A program made the translations under genes and the position numbers. A stretch of DNA of 6,442 nt from Longimicrobium sp. (GTDB lineage: Bacteria; Gemmatimonadota; Gemmatimonadetes; Longimicrobiales; Longimicrobiaceae): assembly GCA_030446945.1 (NCBI GenBank), contig JAUJMI010000040.1, positions 7,978-14,419 on the forward strand, in the 5' to 3' direction. The notes beneath the pieces were generated by a model that made no database searches, was not told the origin of the DNA, and was given only the letters and a program-made list of their open reading frames with translations. Within the stretch, counting starts at the first letter, position 1. Each line of letters starts with the position of its first letter. Below, piece after piece: positions 1 through 5,549 of this stretch.

Positions 1-240
1 GACGAGGCGCACCGCTTCGCCATCAGCTACAACCGCAAGCTGCGGAGCAAGCGCACCATCCGCTCGGAGCTGTCGGAGATCCCGGGCGTGGGGGCATCGA
101 GGCAGAAGGCGCTGCTGGCGCGCTTCGGCTCCATGCGGGCGGTGGCGGGGGCGTCGGAGGCGGAGATCGCGGCGCTCCCCGGGTTCGGGCCCGCCCTCGC
201 CAGGAAGGTGCTGGAGCACGTGCGCGGGCCGGCGGCGTAG
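1..240 (+). CDS. uvrC: UvrC, excinuclease ABC subunit C (C-terminal fragment)
   Basis: This is the last 79 codons of UvrC; the 5' part lies outside the window. UvrC makes the dual incisions around DNA lesions after UvrAB recognition. The reading frame opens with DEAHRFAISYNRKLRSKR, the conserved end of the RNase H-like nuclease domain that makes the 5' incision. A tandem helix-hairpin-helix domain follows: IPGVGASRQKALLARFGS at about residues 27-44, then LPGFGPALARKVLEHV at about 59-74. This domain binds DNA and is needed for incision. The frame ends at TAG 238-240, right after the second hairpin, which is the normal UvrC end. Nothing suggests truncation at the 3' end. A hairpin starts 9 bases later and ddl begins 67 bases later on the same strand, so co-transcription is possible but not shown. 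Confidence 0.93.
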   Translation, partial: DEAHRFAISYNRKLRSKRTIRSELSEIPGVGASRQKALLARFGSMRAVAGASEAEIAALPGFGPALARKVLEHVRGPAA

Positions 241-248
241 GGCGCGCT

Positions 249-273
249 TCGTGCGTTGCCCGCGGCCGCACGA
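249..273 (+). terminator. Hairpin after uvrC, possible weak terminator
   Basis: An inverted repeat pairs TCGTGCG (249-255) with CGCACGA (267-273). A further GCC/GGC pairing (258-260 with 264-266) closes a three-base loop after a two-base bulge. It starts 9 bases after the uvrC stop. There is no T-run after it, so it does not fit the classical intrinsic terminator. It may instead be a 3'-end stabilising stem, or chance pairing in GC-rich sequence. Confidence 0.3.
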
Positions 274-298
274 CGGCGAGCGAACACCGAACCGGACC

Positions 299-306
299 GG
301 AGGGGG
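299..306 (+). promoter_or_regulatory. Shine-Dalgarno sequence of ddl
   Basis: The purine run GGAGGGGG ends one base before the ATG at 308. The GGAGG core (299-303) lies four bases from the start. It supports ATG 308 over the in-frame upstream start at 251, which would add 19 poorly conserved residues overlapping the hairpin after uvrC. Confidence 0.7.
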
Positions 307-307
307 A

Positions 308-1303
308 ATGAAGATAGCCGTGCTGATGGGGGGAACGAGCGCCGAGCGCGAGGTGTCGCTGGCCTCCGGGCTGGCCGTGGTGAAGGCGCTGCGCGAGAGG
401 GGCCACGACGTGCGCGCCGTCGACACGGCCCGGGGCTACATCCCCCAGGACCAGGAGGGCGGCCTCCTCCCCGAAGGCGTCCACTCCGCGCCGCCGAGCG
501 ACCTGGGCGCCACGCTGGAGCTGATGGCGCTGGCGAACGTCCCCGAGCTGCGCGACTCCGAGGTCGCCTTTCTGGCGCTCCACGGCGGCACGGGCGAGGA
601 CGGCACCATCCAGGCGCTCCTGGAGACGGCCGGCGTCCGGTACACGGGCTCGGGGCCGCTGGGCTCCGGGATCGCGATGGACAAGGACATCAGCAAGCGC
701 CTCCTGCGCGACTCGCAGGTGCCGACGCTGCCCTGGCGCGTGGCGCGCGCGCCGGACTTCACGTACGACGCCGACACCATCGACGACCTGATCGGCTTCC
801 CGCTCATCGTGAAGCCGTCGAAGCAGGGCTCCAGCGTGGGCCTCTTCGTCGTGGACGATGCGGACGCGCTGGCCAACGCCGTGCGCGAGGCGTCGCAGTT
901 CGACACGGAGGTGATGATCGAGCGCTACGCCAAAGGGCGCGAGCTGACGGTGAGCGTCGTCGGTGACCAGGCGCTGCCCCCGGTGGAGATCCGCCCCAAG
1001 AAGGGGATCTACGACTACCACTCCAAGTACACGCCCGGGATGACGGAGTACCTGTGCCCGGCGCCGCTGGACGAGGAGGTCACCTCCCAGATGCAGGCGT
1101 ACGCGCTGCGCGCCTTCCGCGTGCTGAAGCTGCGCGGCTACGGGCGGATCGACTTCATCCTGGCCAAGGAACAGCTCTGGTGCCTGGAGGCCAACACGCT
1201 TCCCGGCATGACGGCGACCAGCCTCTTCCCCAAGGCCGCCGCCGCGGCGGGGATGGACTTCCCCGAGCTGTGCGAGCGGATCGTAAAGGCCGCAGCAGGG
1301 TAA
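308..1303 (+). CDS. ddl: D-alanine--D-alanine ligase
   Basis: This cytoplasmic ATP-grasp enzyme joins two D-alanines using ATP and so supplies the D-Ala-D-Ala end of the peptidoglycan stem peptide. The product is 331 residues, within the usual 300-370. The N-terminus MKIAVLMGGTSAEREVSL carries the substrate-binding glutamate (E13, equivalent to E15 of E. coli DdlB). HGGTGEDGT, at about 94-102, and KPSKQGSSVGL, in mid-protein, are the expected ATP-grasp and serine-loop motifs. YDYHSKY contains the tyrosine typical of true D-Ala-D-Ala ligases rather than VanA-type D-Ala-D-lactate ligases. GRIDF supplies the arginine, and LEANTLPGMT holds the metal ligands E294 and N296, followed by TSLFP with S305. 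ATG 308 is chosen because it puts the motif at the normal distance and has a strong Shine-Dalgarno sequence. The gene sits between uvrC and a rhomboid gene rather than in an mur/fts cluster. Function is confident. Confidence 0.96.
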   Translation: MKIAVLMGGTSAEREVSLASGLAVVKALRERGHDVRAVDTARGYIPQDQEGGLLPEGVHSAPPSDLGATLELMALANVPELRDSEVAFLALHGGTGEDGTIQALLETAGVRYTGSGPLGSGIAMDKDISKRLLRDSQVPTLPWRVARAPDFTYDADTIDDLIGFPLIVKPSKQGSSVGLFVVDDADALANAVREASQFDTEVMIERYAKGRELTVSVVGDQALPPVEIRPKKGIYDYHSKYTPGMTEYLCPAPLDEEVTSQMQAYALRAFRVLKLRGYGRIDFILAKEQLWCLEANTLPGMTATSLFPKAAAAAGMDFPELCERIVKAAAG

Positions 1304-1343
1304 CTCGATAGAGGGGTGCCGCGCCCGGCACCCGAGCGATCCG

Positions 1344-1373
1344 GCCCCGCCTCGCGGCACTCCGCCGCGGGGC
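1344..1373 (+). other. GC-rich stem-loop between ddl and the rhomboid gene
   Basis: GCCCCGC (1344-1350) pairs with GCGGGGC (1367-1373), with an inner GCGG/CCGC stem (1354-1357 with 1362-1365) closing on CACT. There is no T-run after it. It lies in the 96-base gap before ATG 1400, so it could lie in the leader of the rhomboid gene, attenuate read-through from ddl, or be chance pairing in high-GC DNA. If the GTG at 1316 were the true rhomboid start, this stretch would be coding. Confidence 0.25.
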
Positions 1374-1399
1374 GGCCGTTCCAACCGCGGCGCCGCTCC

Positions 1400-2275
1400 A
1401 TGGCTTACCGTTCTTCGTACGACACGCCCTTTCGGAGCTCCGTCACCCCCTGGGTGGCGAAGCTCCTGATCGCGAACACCGCGATCTTCATCGTCGTGCT
1501 CCTGCTGAACCAGACGAGCGCGAAGGGGATCGTGGACGAGTACCTCGTGCTCGACCGCGACCACCTGCTGACGCGGCCGTGGACGCCGGTCACCTACGCG
1601 TTCACGCACGCGGCGGTCTTCCACTACCTGTTCAACATGGTGGGTCTCTTCTTCCTGGGCCCGCCGCTGGAGGACCGCTGGGGCGGCCGCGCCTTCCTGC
1701 GCTTCTACCTGGTGGCGGCGCTGGGCGGGGCAGTCTTCACGCTCTTCATCCCGGGCGGAGTGCTCGGGGCGTCGGCTGCGGTGAATGGGCTGCTGCTGGC
1801 GTGGGCGCTGATCTGGCCAGATGCGCAGATCTACCTGTTCGGCGTGATCCCGGTAAAGGTGAAGTGGCTCGCGCTCGGTCTGGTGGTGTTGAGCCTCATC
1901 AACTCCGCCGGCTCCGGCGCCGGCGACGGGGTGGCGCACCTGGCACACCTGGGGGGCTTCGTGGCGGCGTTCCTGTACCTGAAGAGCCCCTGGGCGCCCA
2001 GCGAGTGGGGCGAGGTGCCGGCGCGCCCCAGCGCGCGCAAGAAGAAGGAGAACGCCCTGGCCGCGTGGGTGGGGAAGAAGCGCTCGGGCCCGCAGCCGGT
2101 CGCCTCCACCCCCATCACCCCGCACCCCAGCGCCCCCGCGCACCGCGCCGAGCGCGAGCTGCTGGACGACGTGGACCGCATCCTCGACAAGATCTCCGCC
2201 CAGGGCCTCGGCTCTCTCACCGACGACGAGCGCAAGCGGCTGGACGAGGTGAGCAGGCGCTACCGGACGAACTGA
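1400..2275 (+). CDS. Rhomboid-family intramembrane serine protease
   Basis: This is a polytopic inner-membrane protein of 291 residues that should cleave transmembrane segments of other proteins. The first hydrophobic helix is at about 15-36. H75 and N79 in HYLFNMVGLFFLG match the conserved H-x3-N of the second helix (H150/N154 of E. coli GlpG). The nucleophile is S125 in GASAAVNGLLLAW, and the catalytic histidine is H183 in HLAHLGGF, so the Ser-His dyad is intact. The usual GxSG motif reads GASA, with alanine in the last position. A basic, proline-rich linker (about 200-245) leads to a charged helical tail (about 247-289, LLDDVDRILDKIS and SLTDDERKRLDEVSRRYR). That tail resembles the short C-terminal domain (DUF6576) found on some bacterial rhomboids. 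ATG 1400 is preferred because the first helix follows it at normal distance. The in-frame GTG at 1316 would add 28 low-complexity residues. Neither start has a clear Shine-Dalgarno sequence. The substrate is unknown. Confidence 0.9.
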   Translation: MAYRSSYDTPFRSSVTPWVAKLLIANTAIFIVVLLLNQTSAKGIVDEYLVLDRDHLLTRPWTPVTYAFTHAAVFHYLFNMVGLFFLGPPLEDRWGGRAFLRFYLVAALGGAVFTLFIPGGVLGASAAVNGLLLAWALIWPDAQIYLFGVIPVKVKWLALGLVVLSLINSAGSGAGDGVAHLAHLGGFVAAFLYLKSPWAPSEWGEVPARPSARKKKENALAAWVGKKRSGPQPVASTPITPHPSAPAHRAERELLDDVDRILDKISAQGLGSLTDDERKRLDEVSRRYRTN

Positions 2276-2306
2276 CCGTCTCCCCCAGCGCCGCTCCGTG
2301 GCGCAT

Positions 2307-2339
2307 CCCCCTCCCCCAAAAACTGCCTGGGGGAGGGGG
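2307..2339 (+). terminator. Strong hairpin after the rhomboid gene, probable terminator
   Basis: CCCCCTCCCCC (2307-2317) pairs perfectly with GGGGGAGGGGG (2329-2339). The stem can extend one A-T pair (2318 with 2328) to 12 bp with a 9-base loop. It begins 31 bases after the rhomboid stop and is followed by only TTT (2340-2342), so the stem is very strong but the U-tract is weak. It is placed to end the rightward transcription unit. The C/G-run form also looks like a dispersed intergenic palindrome, so it could be both. Confidence 0.6.
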
Positions 2340-2405
2340 TTTGCGTGGATCGGTGCGTACCGGGCCGGGCCGGCGCGCGGGAAGGCACGGCAGCCACGTT
2401 GGGCG

Positions 2406-2544
2406 GCCCCTACGGGTTTCCTTGCGGAGGGTGGCGGTCGAGGTGGAGGCGAGGGCAGACATGCCGACGCAGGTCTGTCGGTTCCGTGTGATGGGCGGTG
2501 GTCGAGCGGGAGGATGGGAGGGCGCGATGAATCGAGCCCCTACG
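2406..2544. repeat. Decayed GC-rich palindromic intergenic repeat units
   Basis: The 9-mer GCCCCTACG occurs at 2406-2414 and 2536-2544. The second copy follows an imperfect palindrome (2520-2539: GGGC, a G/A mismatch, then CGAT-GA-ATCG, then GCCC). Between them GGCAGAC (2454-2460) pairs with GTCTGTC (2473-2479) with one G-T wobble. Small palindromes each ending in the same CCCCTACG tail suggest degenerated copies of a dispersed, REP-like intergenic repeat. That such units occur elsewhere in this genome is inference; no second locus is visible here. Confidence 0.4.
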
Positions 2545-2656
2545 AGGCAGCCGTTCCACGCCCCCTCTCCCGATTAACGGGCGGCGCAGCCGAGCGGGGG
2601 TGAAGGTACTTGACCGCACAGGCGCCCCTCTAAGCCACGATCCTCGCGCGCGGCGG

Positions 2657-2795
2657 CACACGTGCACCTCCACGCCACCCGCGTCACTTACAGCGCAGTT
2701 CTGAAGGCCGTTCTCCGCAGAAGGGGGTTCACGCGCGCGCGAGGCTGGCCCGGCCCTGAAAAGCCGCGCATCCAACCTCACCGCTCACACGTGCA
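2657..2795 (+). repeat. Direct repeat CACACGTGCA, 129 bp apart
   Basis: The 10-mer CACACGTGCA occurs at 2657-2666 and again at 2786-2795; the second copy ends one base before the dif-like site. Each copy contains the palindrome CACGTG. It could be a protein site beside dif or a trace of an old recombination event. In 600 bases of biased DNA one such repeat can also arise by chance. Confidence 0.3.
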
Positions 2796-2796
2796 T

Positions 2797-2824
2797 AGTT
2801 CGTATAATACACATTATGTAAACT
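2797..2824 (+). other. dif: Probable dif site, XerC/XerD chromosome dimer resolution site
   Basis: The 28 bp divide into the dif pattern: XerC-type arm AGTTCGTATAA (2797-2807), centre TACACA (2808-2813) and XerD-type arm TTATGTAAACT (2814-2824). The arms are partly inverted repeats (ATAAT and ATTAT around the centre). The XerD arm is identical to the B. subtilis dif arm and differs at two positions from the E. coli arm TTATGTTAAAT. The XerC arm matches 8 of 11 bases of B. subtilis ACTTCCTAGAA. These comparison sequences are recalled, not looked up. In bacteria XerC and XerD, activated by FtsK at the septum, recombine the two dif copies of a dimeric chromosome. The site stands out as an AT-rich island in very GC-rich DNA and lies between converging genes, as at a replication terminus. 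It could instead be a second Xer site left by an element that integrates by XerCD, but no such element is visible here. Confidence 0.85.
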
Positions 2825-2830
2825 TGAGTC

Positions 2831-2866
2831 GTGGAGAACTGTGGAGAAAGCGATCGAGTTCTCCAC
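2831..2866. promoter_or_regulatory. GTGGAGAA triple cluster with 10-bp inverted repeat beside dif
   Basis: GTGGAGAACT (2831-2840) is perfectly inverted as AGTTCTCCAC (2857-2866) around a 16-base spacer. A second direct copy, GTGGAGAA, lies at 2841-2848, exactly 10 bases, about one helical turn, after the first. Read as TTCTCCACN the three copies differ by one or two bases from the DnaA box TTATCCACA; the middle copy, TTCTCCACA on the minus strand, is the closest. The cluster begins 7 bp from the XerD arm. It may be an accessory protein-binding array, a DnaA-binding cluster, or, on the minus strand, a transcript-end stem for the HEAT gene, though no T-run follows. Confidence 0.45.
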
Positions 2867-2920
2867 CGGGTCGGATCAGCCCTGCGATCCCCTGCTCTGG
2901 TATGGGGTTGGACCACGACG

Positions 2921-2939
2921 CGGCCAAAGGGCTCGGCCG
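2921..2939 (-). terminator. Small stem just past the HEAT gene, weak terminator candidate
   Basis: CGGCC (2921-2925) pairs with GGCCG (2935-2939) around a 9-base loop, starting 8 bases beyond the stop of the leftward HEAT gene. The stem is short and has no T-run, so it is only a weak candidate for ending this transcription unit. Confidence 0.2.
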
Positions 2940-2946
2940 GCGAGAG

Positions 2947-4695
2947 TCAGCCGAGGGTGGCGAGGACGCGGCGTGCTTCAGCGGCGAGGTCGGCGTCGGA
3001 GCCGGTGCTGATGGAGGTGAGGACGTCGCGCGCGGCCGGGACGCCGGTCAGCCCGATCGCCTCGATGGCGCCCAGCTTGAGCGCCCTGGCCTTGCGCCCG
3101 CCGAAGAGCTGGCGCCGGTTCACGATGGCCAGCAGCGGCGGCAGCGCGTCCGCCGAGCGCGTGCGGCCGAGCCCGGCGACGGCGGCGAGCTGCAGGTCGT
3201 CGTCCGAGCTGTCGTTGAGGAAGCGCGTGAGGAACGGGATCGAAGCCGGGTCCTGCATCGACGACAGGCCGTGGAGCGCGGCACGGCGCACCCCACGGTC
3301 CGCGTCGGCCAGGAGGTCCACCAGGATGCGCAGCCCGCCGCGGCCGCCCAGCGTCGCGGCGGTGCGCGCGGCATCGGTGCGGATTCCGGCGTCGGCGTGC
3401 CCGGCGGCTTCGGCCGTCCAGCGCACCGCCTGCTCCGGGGCCACTTCCGGGATGGTGACCAGCTCCAGGATGGTGCGCGCGCGGACGGGCGAATCGGCCA
3501 GGGCGCGGGTGACGGTCGGGCGCCCTGCCCCCTCGCCTCGGATCAGGCGGCGAAAGATGGCCCTGCGCACCTCCGCGTCCTGAGTGCGGAAGAGGTGGTT
3601 CTCCAGGAGCGAGATCGCTTCGCCACCCAGGAAAAAGAGGACGTGGAGGACGCGCTCGCGCTCGTTCCCCACGAACTGGAGCAGGTCGACGACGTGCGGG
3701 AGGTTCTCCGGGGTGCCGACGGTGCGCAGCGCCTGCGCGGCCGACTCGCGGTAGAGCCGCGTGCGGTCGCTCCGCTCGGCCTCGGTGGCGAGCGCCTCGA
3801 GGAGGGCGACGGCCTGGAAGTGGTCGCCGGCTTGCAGGTGGCGCAGCGCGCTCCGGGCGCAGCTCGCGGCCAGGTCGTCGAAGCGCGCCATGTTCTCGGC
3901 GGTCTGCAGGAGCCGCGGGAGCGCGTCCGAGTCTTCGTCCGCGCGGTCGATGCTCGCGCGGAAGATGTGGTACATGTCGTTCTCGCCCGGCTCTTCCGAG
4001 CGGGGCGGCTCGGGCAGGCCGGGCTGCGGCTTCCCCGCCGCGGGGGCCGGCGCCGGGAGCGCGTCGTCTTCGATGAACTCGAAGGAGGACAGCTCCGGGC
4101 TGTCGTCCAGGTCCAGCGTGAAGCCGGAGTTCCAGTTGGGCGCGGACGCATCGGTGGGTGTCGGCGGCGCGTCATCGACGGCGGGCAGCTCAGGGACTTC
4201 TGGAGCGGCGGCTGGTGCTTCCGCGGCAGCTGGCTCGGGGGATCGAGCCGGCGCGGAGGACGCGGCGGGGGCCTCGGAAGCGGGTGCGGGCTTGTAGACC
4301 TGGCCCGTCGAGGTGCTCATGTAGATGCCGCGCGGGGCGGCGGCGCGGATGCTGCCCACGATCCCTTCGGCGCCCAGCTCGGCCGGCGCGCGCGCGGCGG
4401 TCTCGAACAGCGTGGCCAAGTCCTCCTCGCGCGCCTCGGGCGTGAAGCCGACGAGGCTCACGCGGTGCACGATGAGCTGCCCCGCGCCGCGCAGGAACGC
4501 CGGCTCCACGCCGCCGACCCGCTCCCCCTTGGCCAGGAATCCCGTGAACTGCACCTCCAGCACCAGCGAGCGCCGCGACGTCCAGAGCTCCCGCAGCGCC
4601 TCGTGGGCCCGCGCGGCGGCCTCGGCGGGCGGGGCCTCGTGGAGGACGGCGGCGCAGAGGGTGCGCAGGAAGCGGACGGCGGGAAGCTCGCTCAT
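2947..4695 (-). CDS. HEAT-repeat protein with alanine/proline linker
   Basis: The product has 582 residues and no signal peptide or membrane segment, so it is probably cytoplasmic. Residues 1-135 form a compact domain I do not recognise (starting SELPAVRFLRTLCAAVLHEAP, with strand-like RSLVLEVQFTGFL at 42-54 and QLIVHRVSLVGF at 73-84). Residues 136-185 are a low-complexity Ala/Pro/Glu linker. Residues 186-245 are acidic (FTLDLDDSPELSSFEFIEDD). Residues 255-582 are helical repeats of HEAT/armadillo type, clearest in AGIRTDAARTAATLG, RGVRRAALHGLSSM, DLQLAAVAGLG and ALKLGAIEAIGLTG. Such repeats usually bind protein partners; no catalytic motif is visible. The start ATG (4695-4693) overlaps the stop of the upstream glycosyltransferase as ATGA and has no Shine-Dalgarno sequence, which points to coupled translation. 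A role as scaffold or regulator for an envelope process is inference from the neighbour only. Confidence 0.85.
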   Translation of the reverse strand: MSELPAVRFLRTLCAAVLHEAPPAEAAARAHEALRELWTSRRSLVLEVQFTGFLAKGERVGGVEPAFLRGAGQLIVHRVSLVGFTPEAREEDLATLFETAARAPAELGAEGIVGSIRAAAPRGIYMSTSTGQVYKPAPASEAPAASSAPARSPEPAAAEAPAAAPEVPELPAVDDAPPTPTDASAPNWNSGFTLDLDDSPELSSFEFIEDDALPAPAPAAGKPQPGLPEPPRSEEPGENDMYHIFRASIDRADEDSDALPRLLQTAENMARFDDLAASCARSALRHLQAGDHFQAVALLEALATEAERSDRTRLYRESAAQALRTVGTPENLPHVVDLLQFVGNERERVLHVLFFLGGEAISLLENHLFRTQDAEVRRAIFRRLIRGEGAGRPTVTRALADSPVRARTILELVTIPEVAPEQAVRWTAEAAGHADAGIRTDAARTAATLGGRGGLRILVDLLADADRGVRRAALHGLSSMQDPASIPFLTRFLNDSSDDDLQLAAVAGLGRTRSADALPPLLAIVNRRQLFGGRKARALKLGAIEAIGLTGVPAARDVLTSISTGSDADLAAEARRVLATLG

Positions 4696-5525
4696 GCGGC
4701 GGGGGGCGGGATAGCGGGGGAACCGGGGCGGGCGGAGCGGAGGCGGCCGAAGGCGGAGAGGAAGCGCAGCCGCCAGACGCGCCAGATCGCCTCGCGCACG
4801 ATGGACTTCGACATCTTGCTCTCCCCCAGGTCGCGGTCCACGAACATGATGGGGATCTCGCCGATGCGGAAGCCGAGCTTCCAGGCGCGGAAGCTCATCT
4901 CGATCTGGAAGGAGTAGCCGTTGCTCTCCACGCGTGCGAGGTCGAGCGTGGCCAGCACCTCGCGGCGGAAGCACTTGAAGCCGCCCGTGGCGTCGGCCAC
5001 CGGGAGGCCGGTGACCCAGCGCGCGTAGACGTTGGCGTAGTAGCTGAGGAGGAGGCGCGCGATCGGCCAGTTCACCACCGTCACCCGCCCTTCCAGGTAG
5101 CGCGAGCCAAGGACCAGGTCGTAGTCCTCGATGGCGTTCAAGAAGTGCGGGAGGTGCGCGGGGTCGTGGCTGAAGTCCGCGTCCATCTGCACGAACACTT
5201 CGTAGCCGCGCTCCAGACCCCAGGCGAAGCCGGCCAGGTACGCCGTCCCCAGTCCGAGCTTGCCGGCCCGGTGGATGACGTGCACGCGCCGCTCGGCCGC
5301 GGCGATCTCGTCCGCCATGGCACCCGTGCCGTCCGGCGATCCGTCGTCCACCACCAGGATCTCCAGCCGCGCGTCGCGCGACAGGATCGAGGGGACCAGC
5401 CGCGGGAGGTTCTCTCTCTCGTTGTACGTGGGGACTATGACGAGCGCGCGCTGCAACAAGGGCGGAGCGGAGTTGTGCTTGAAACGGCTGGTGGGAGGCG
5501 GTACCTTGGCACAGATGTACAACAT
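4692..5525 (-). CDS. GT2 glycosyltransferase, polyprenol-phosphate mannose synthase-like
   Basis: The enzyme should transfer a sugar from a nucleotide donor (GDP-mannose in the best-known members) to polyprenyl phosphate at the inner face of the membrane. The product is 277 residues from ATG 5525. Family motifs, in order, are VPTYNERENLP (31-41), VVDDGSPDGT (58-67), LGLGTAYLAGFAWGLE (90-105), metal-binding DAD in MDADFSHDP (114-122), SRYLEG (141-146), TGGFKCFRR (180-188) and FVDRDLGESKMS (228-239). It ends without a C-terminal transmembrane domain, as in short soluble DPM1-type enzymes. The first 24 residues are not family-like, and a possible minus-strand -10 element overlaps this ATG. The real start may be a TTG at 5459 or 5456, just before QRALVIVPTYNE. 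The stop overlaps the HEAT gene start by 4 bases. The donor could be glucose or another sugar, because sequence alone does not separate these. Confidence 0.9.
   Translation of the reverse strand: MLYICAKVPPPTSRFKHNSAPPLLQRALVIVPTYNERENLPRLVPSILSRDARLEILVVDDGSPDGTGAMADEIAAAERRVHVIHRAGKLGLGTAYLAGFAWGLERGYEVFVQMDADFSHDPAHLPHFLNAIEDYDLVLGSRYLEGRVTVVNWPIARLLLSYYANVYARWVTGLPVADATGGFKCFRREVLATLDLARVESNGYSFQIEMSFRAWKLGFRIGEIPIMFVDRDLGESKMSKSIVREAIWRVWRLRFLSAFGRLRSARPGSPAIPPPAA
5479..5507 (+). promoter_or_regulatory. Candidate sigma70-type promoter for the GT4 gene
   Basis: TTGAAA (5479-5484) is separated by 17 bases from TACCTT (5502-5507). The -35 matches 5 of 6 consensus bases and the -10 only 3 of 6. 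Transcription would start near 5514 and give a leader of about 36 bases before GTG 5550. It lies inside the upstream-most part of the divergent GT2 reading frame, which is one reason to doubt that frame's first 24 codons. Confidence 0.35.
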
Positions 5526-5549
5526 ACGCGCGCCGGAGACCCCCCACAA
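5521..5549 (-). promoter_or_regulatory. Candidate sigma70-type promoter for the GT2-HEAT pair
   Basis: Read on the minus strand, TTGTGG (5549-5544) is followed after 17 bases by TATGTT (5526-5521). The -10 matches 4 of 6 consensus bases, the -35 3 of 6. The predicted start near 5514 lies downstream of ATG 5525, so if this promoter is real the GT2 protein must start later, probably at TTG 5459 or 5456. The element faces and overlaps the region of the rightward promoter candidate. Confidence 0.3.
5535..5539 (+). promoter_or_regulatory. Shine-Dalgarno sequence of the GT4 gene
   Basis: GGAGA lies 10 bases before GTG 5550. It supports the GTG start, which gives the expected N-terminal strand MKVLYLVTAY of a GT-B fold. 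Confidence 0.5.

Larger units (their letters stand above)
2276..2946. other. 671-base gene-free gap between convergent genes
   Basis: No convincing coding region was found here; the long open frames crossing it lack family-like sequence and are shadows typical of high-GC DNA. From left to right it holds the hairpin at 2307-2339, a stretch with decayed palindromic repeat units (2340-2600), a less structured stretch (2601-2780), the dif-like site (2797-2824), the GTGGAGAA cluster (2831-2866), and a short CGGCC/GGCCG stem (2921-2939) just past the end of the HEAT gene. The gap is long for a convergent junction in a compact genome, which fits a site retained for a non-coding function. Confidence 0.7.

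Noticed and set aside
23..2143. 706-codon open frame on the minus strand
   Set aside because: It is antisense to uvrC, ddl and rhomboid, all of which have clear motifs on the plus strand; its protein is Arg/His-rich and unlike any family.
2309..2337. GGGNAGGG/CCCTNCCC matches within the hairpin after the rhomboid gene as FtsK-orienting sites
   Set aside because: The perfect palindrome provides both orientations at once, so it carries no directional information.
2803..2808. TATAAT as a -10 promoter element for a small RNA
   Set aside because: No -35 element lies 16-18 bases upstream, and the hexamer is fully explained as part of the dif-like site.
2797..2824. A loxP-like site, because of the TTCGTATAAT string
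   Set aside because: The right arm TTATGTAAACT does not mirror a loxP arm and the spacer is 6 bp rather than 8; the dif pattern fits far better.
2831..2866. An origin of replication, from DnaA-box-like motifs beside AT-rich DNA
   Set aside because: The AT-rich part is a dif-like site, only three imperfect boxes are present, and no dnaA, dnaN or other origin-linked gene is nearby.
2662..4917. 751-codon open frame on the plus strand
   Set aside because: It runs antisense to the HEAT gene and the end of the GT2 gene, is rich in Arg/Gly/Ala with no family motif, and is the usual shadow frame of high-GC coding DNA.
5507..5521. TGGCAC as a sigma54 -24 element
   Set aside because: The required GC dinucleotide at the -12 position is absent; the bases there are CA.
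2947..5547. Apparent fusion of a 280-residue N-terminal extension to the HEAT protein
   Set aside because: The extension lies antisense-frame-shifted within the GT2 gene, which is unmistakable in another frame. ATG 4695 overlapping the GT2 stop is the natural start.
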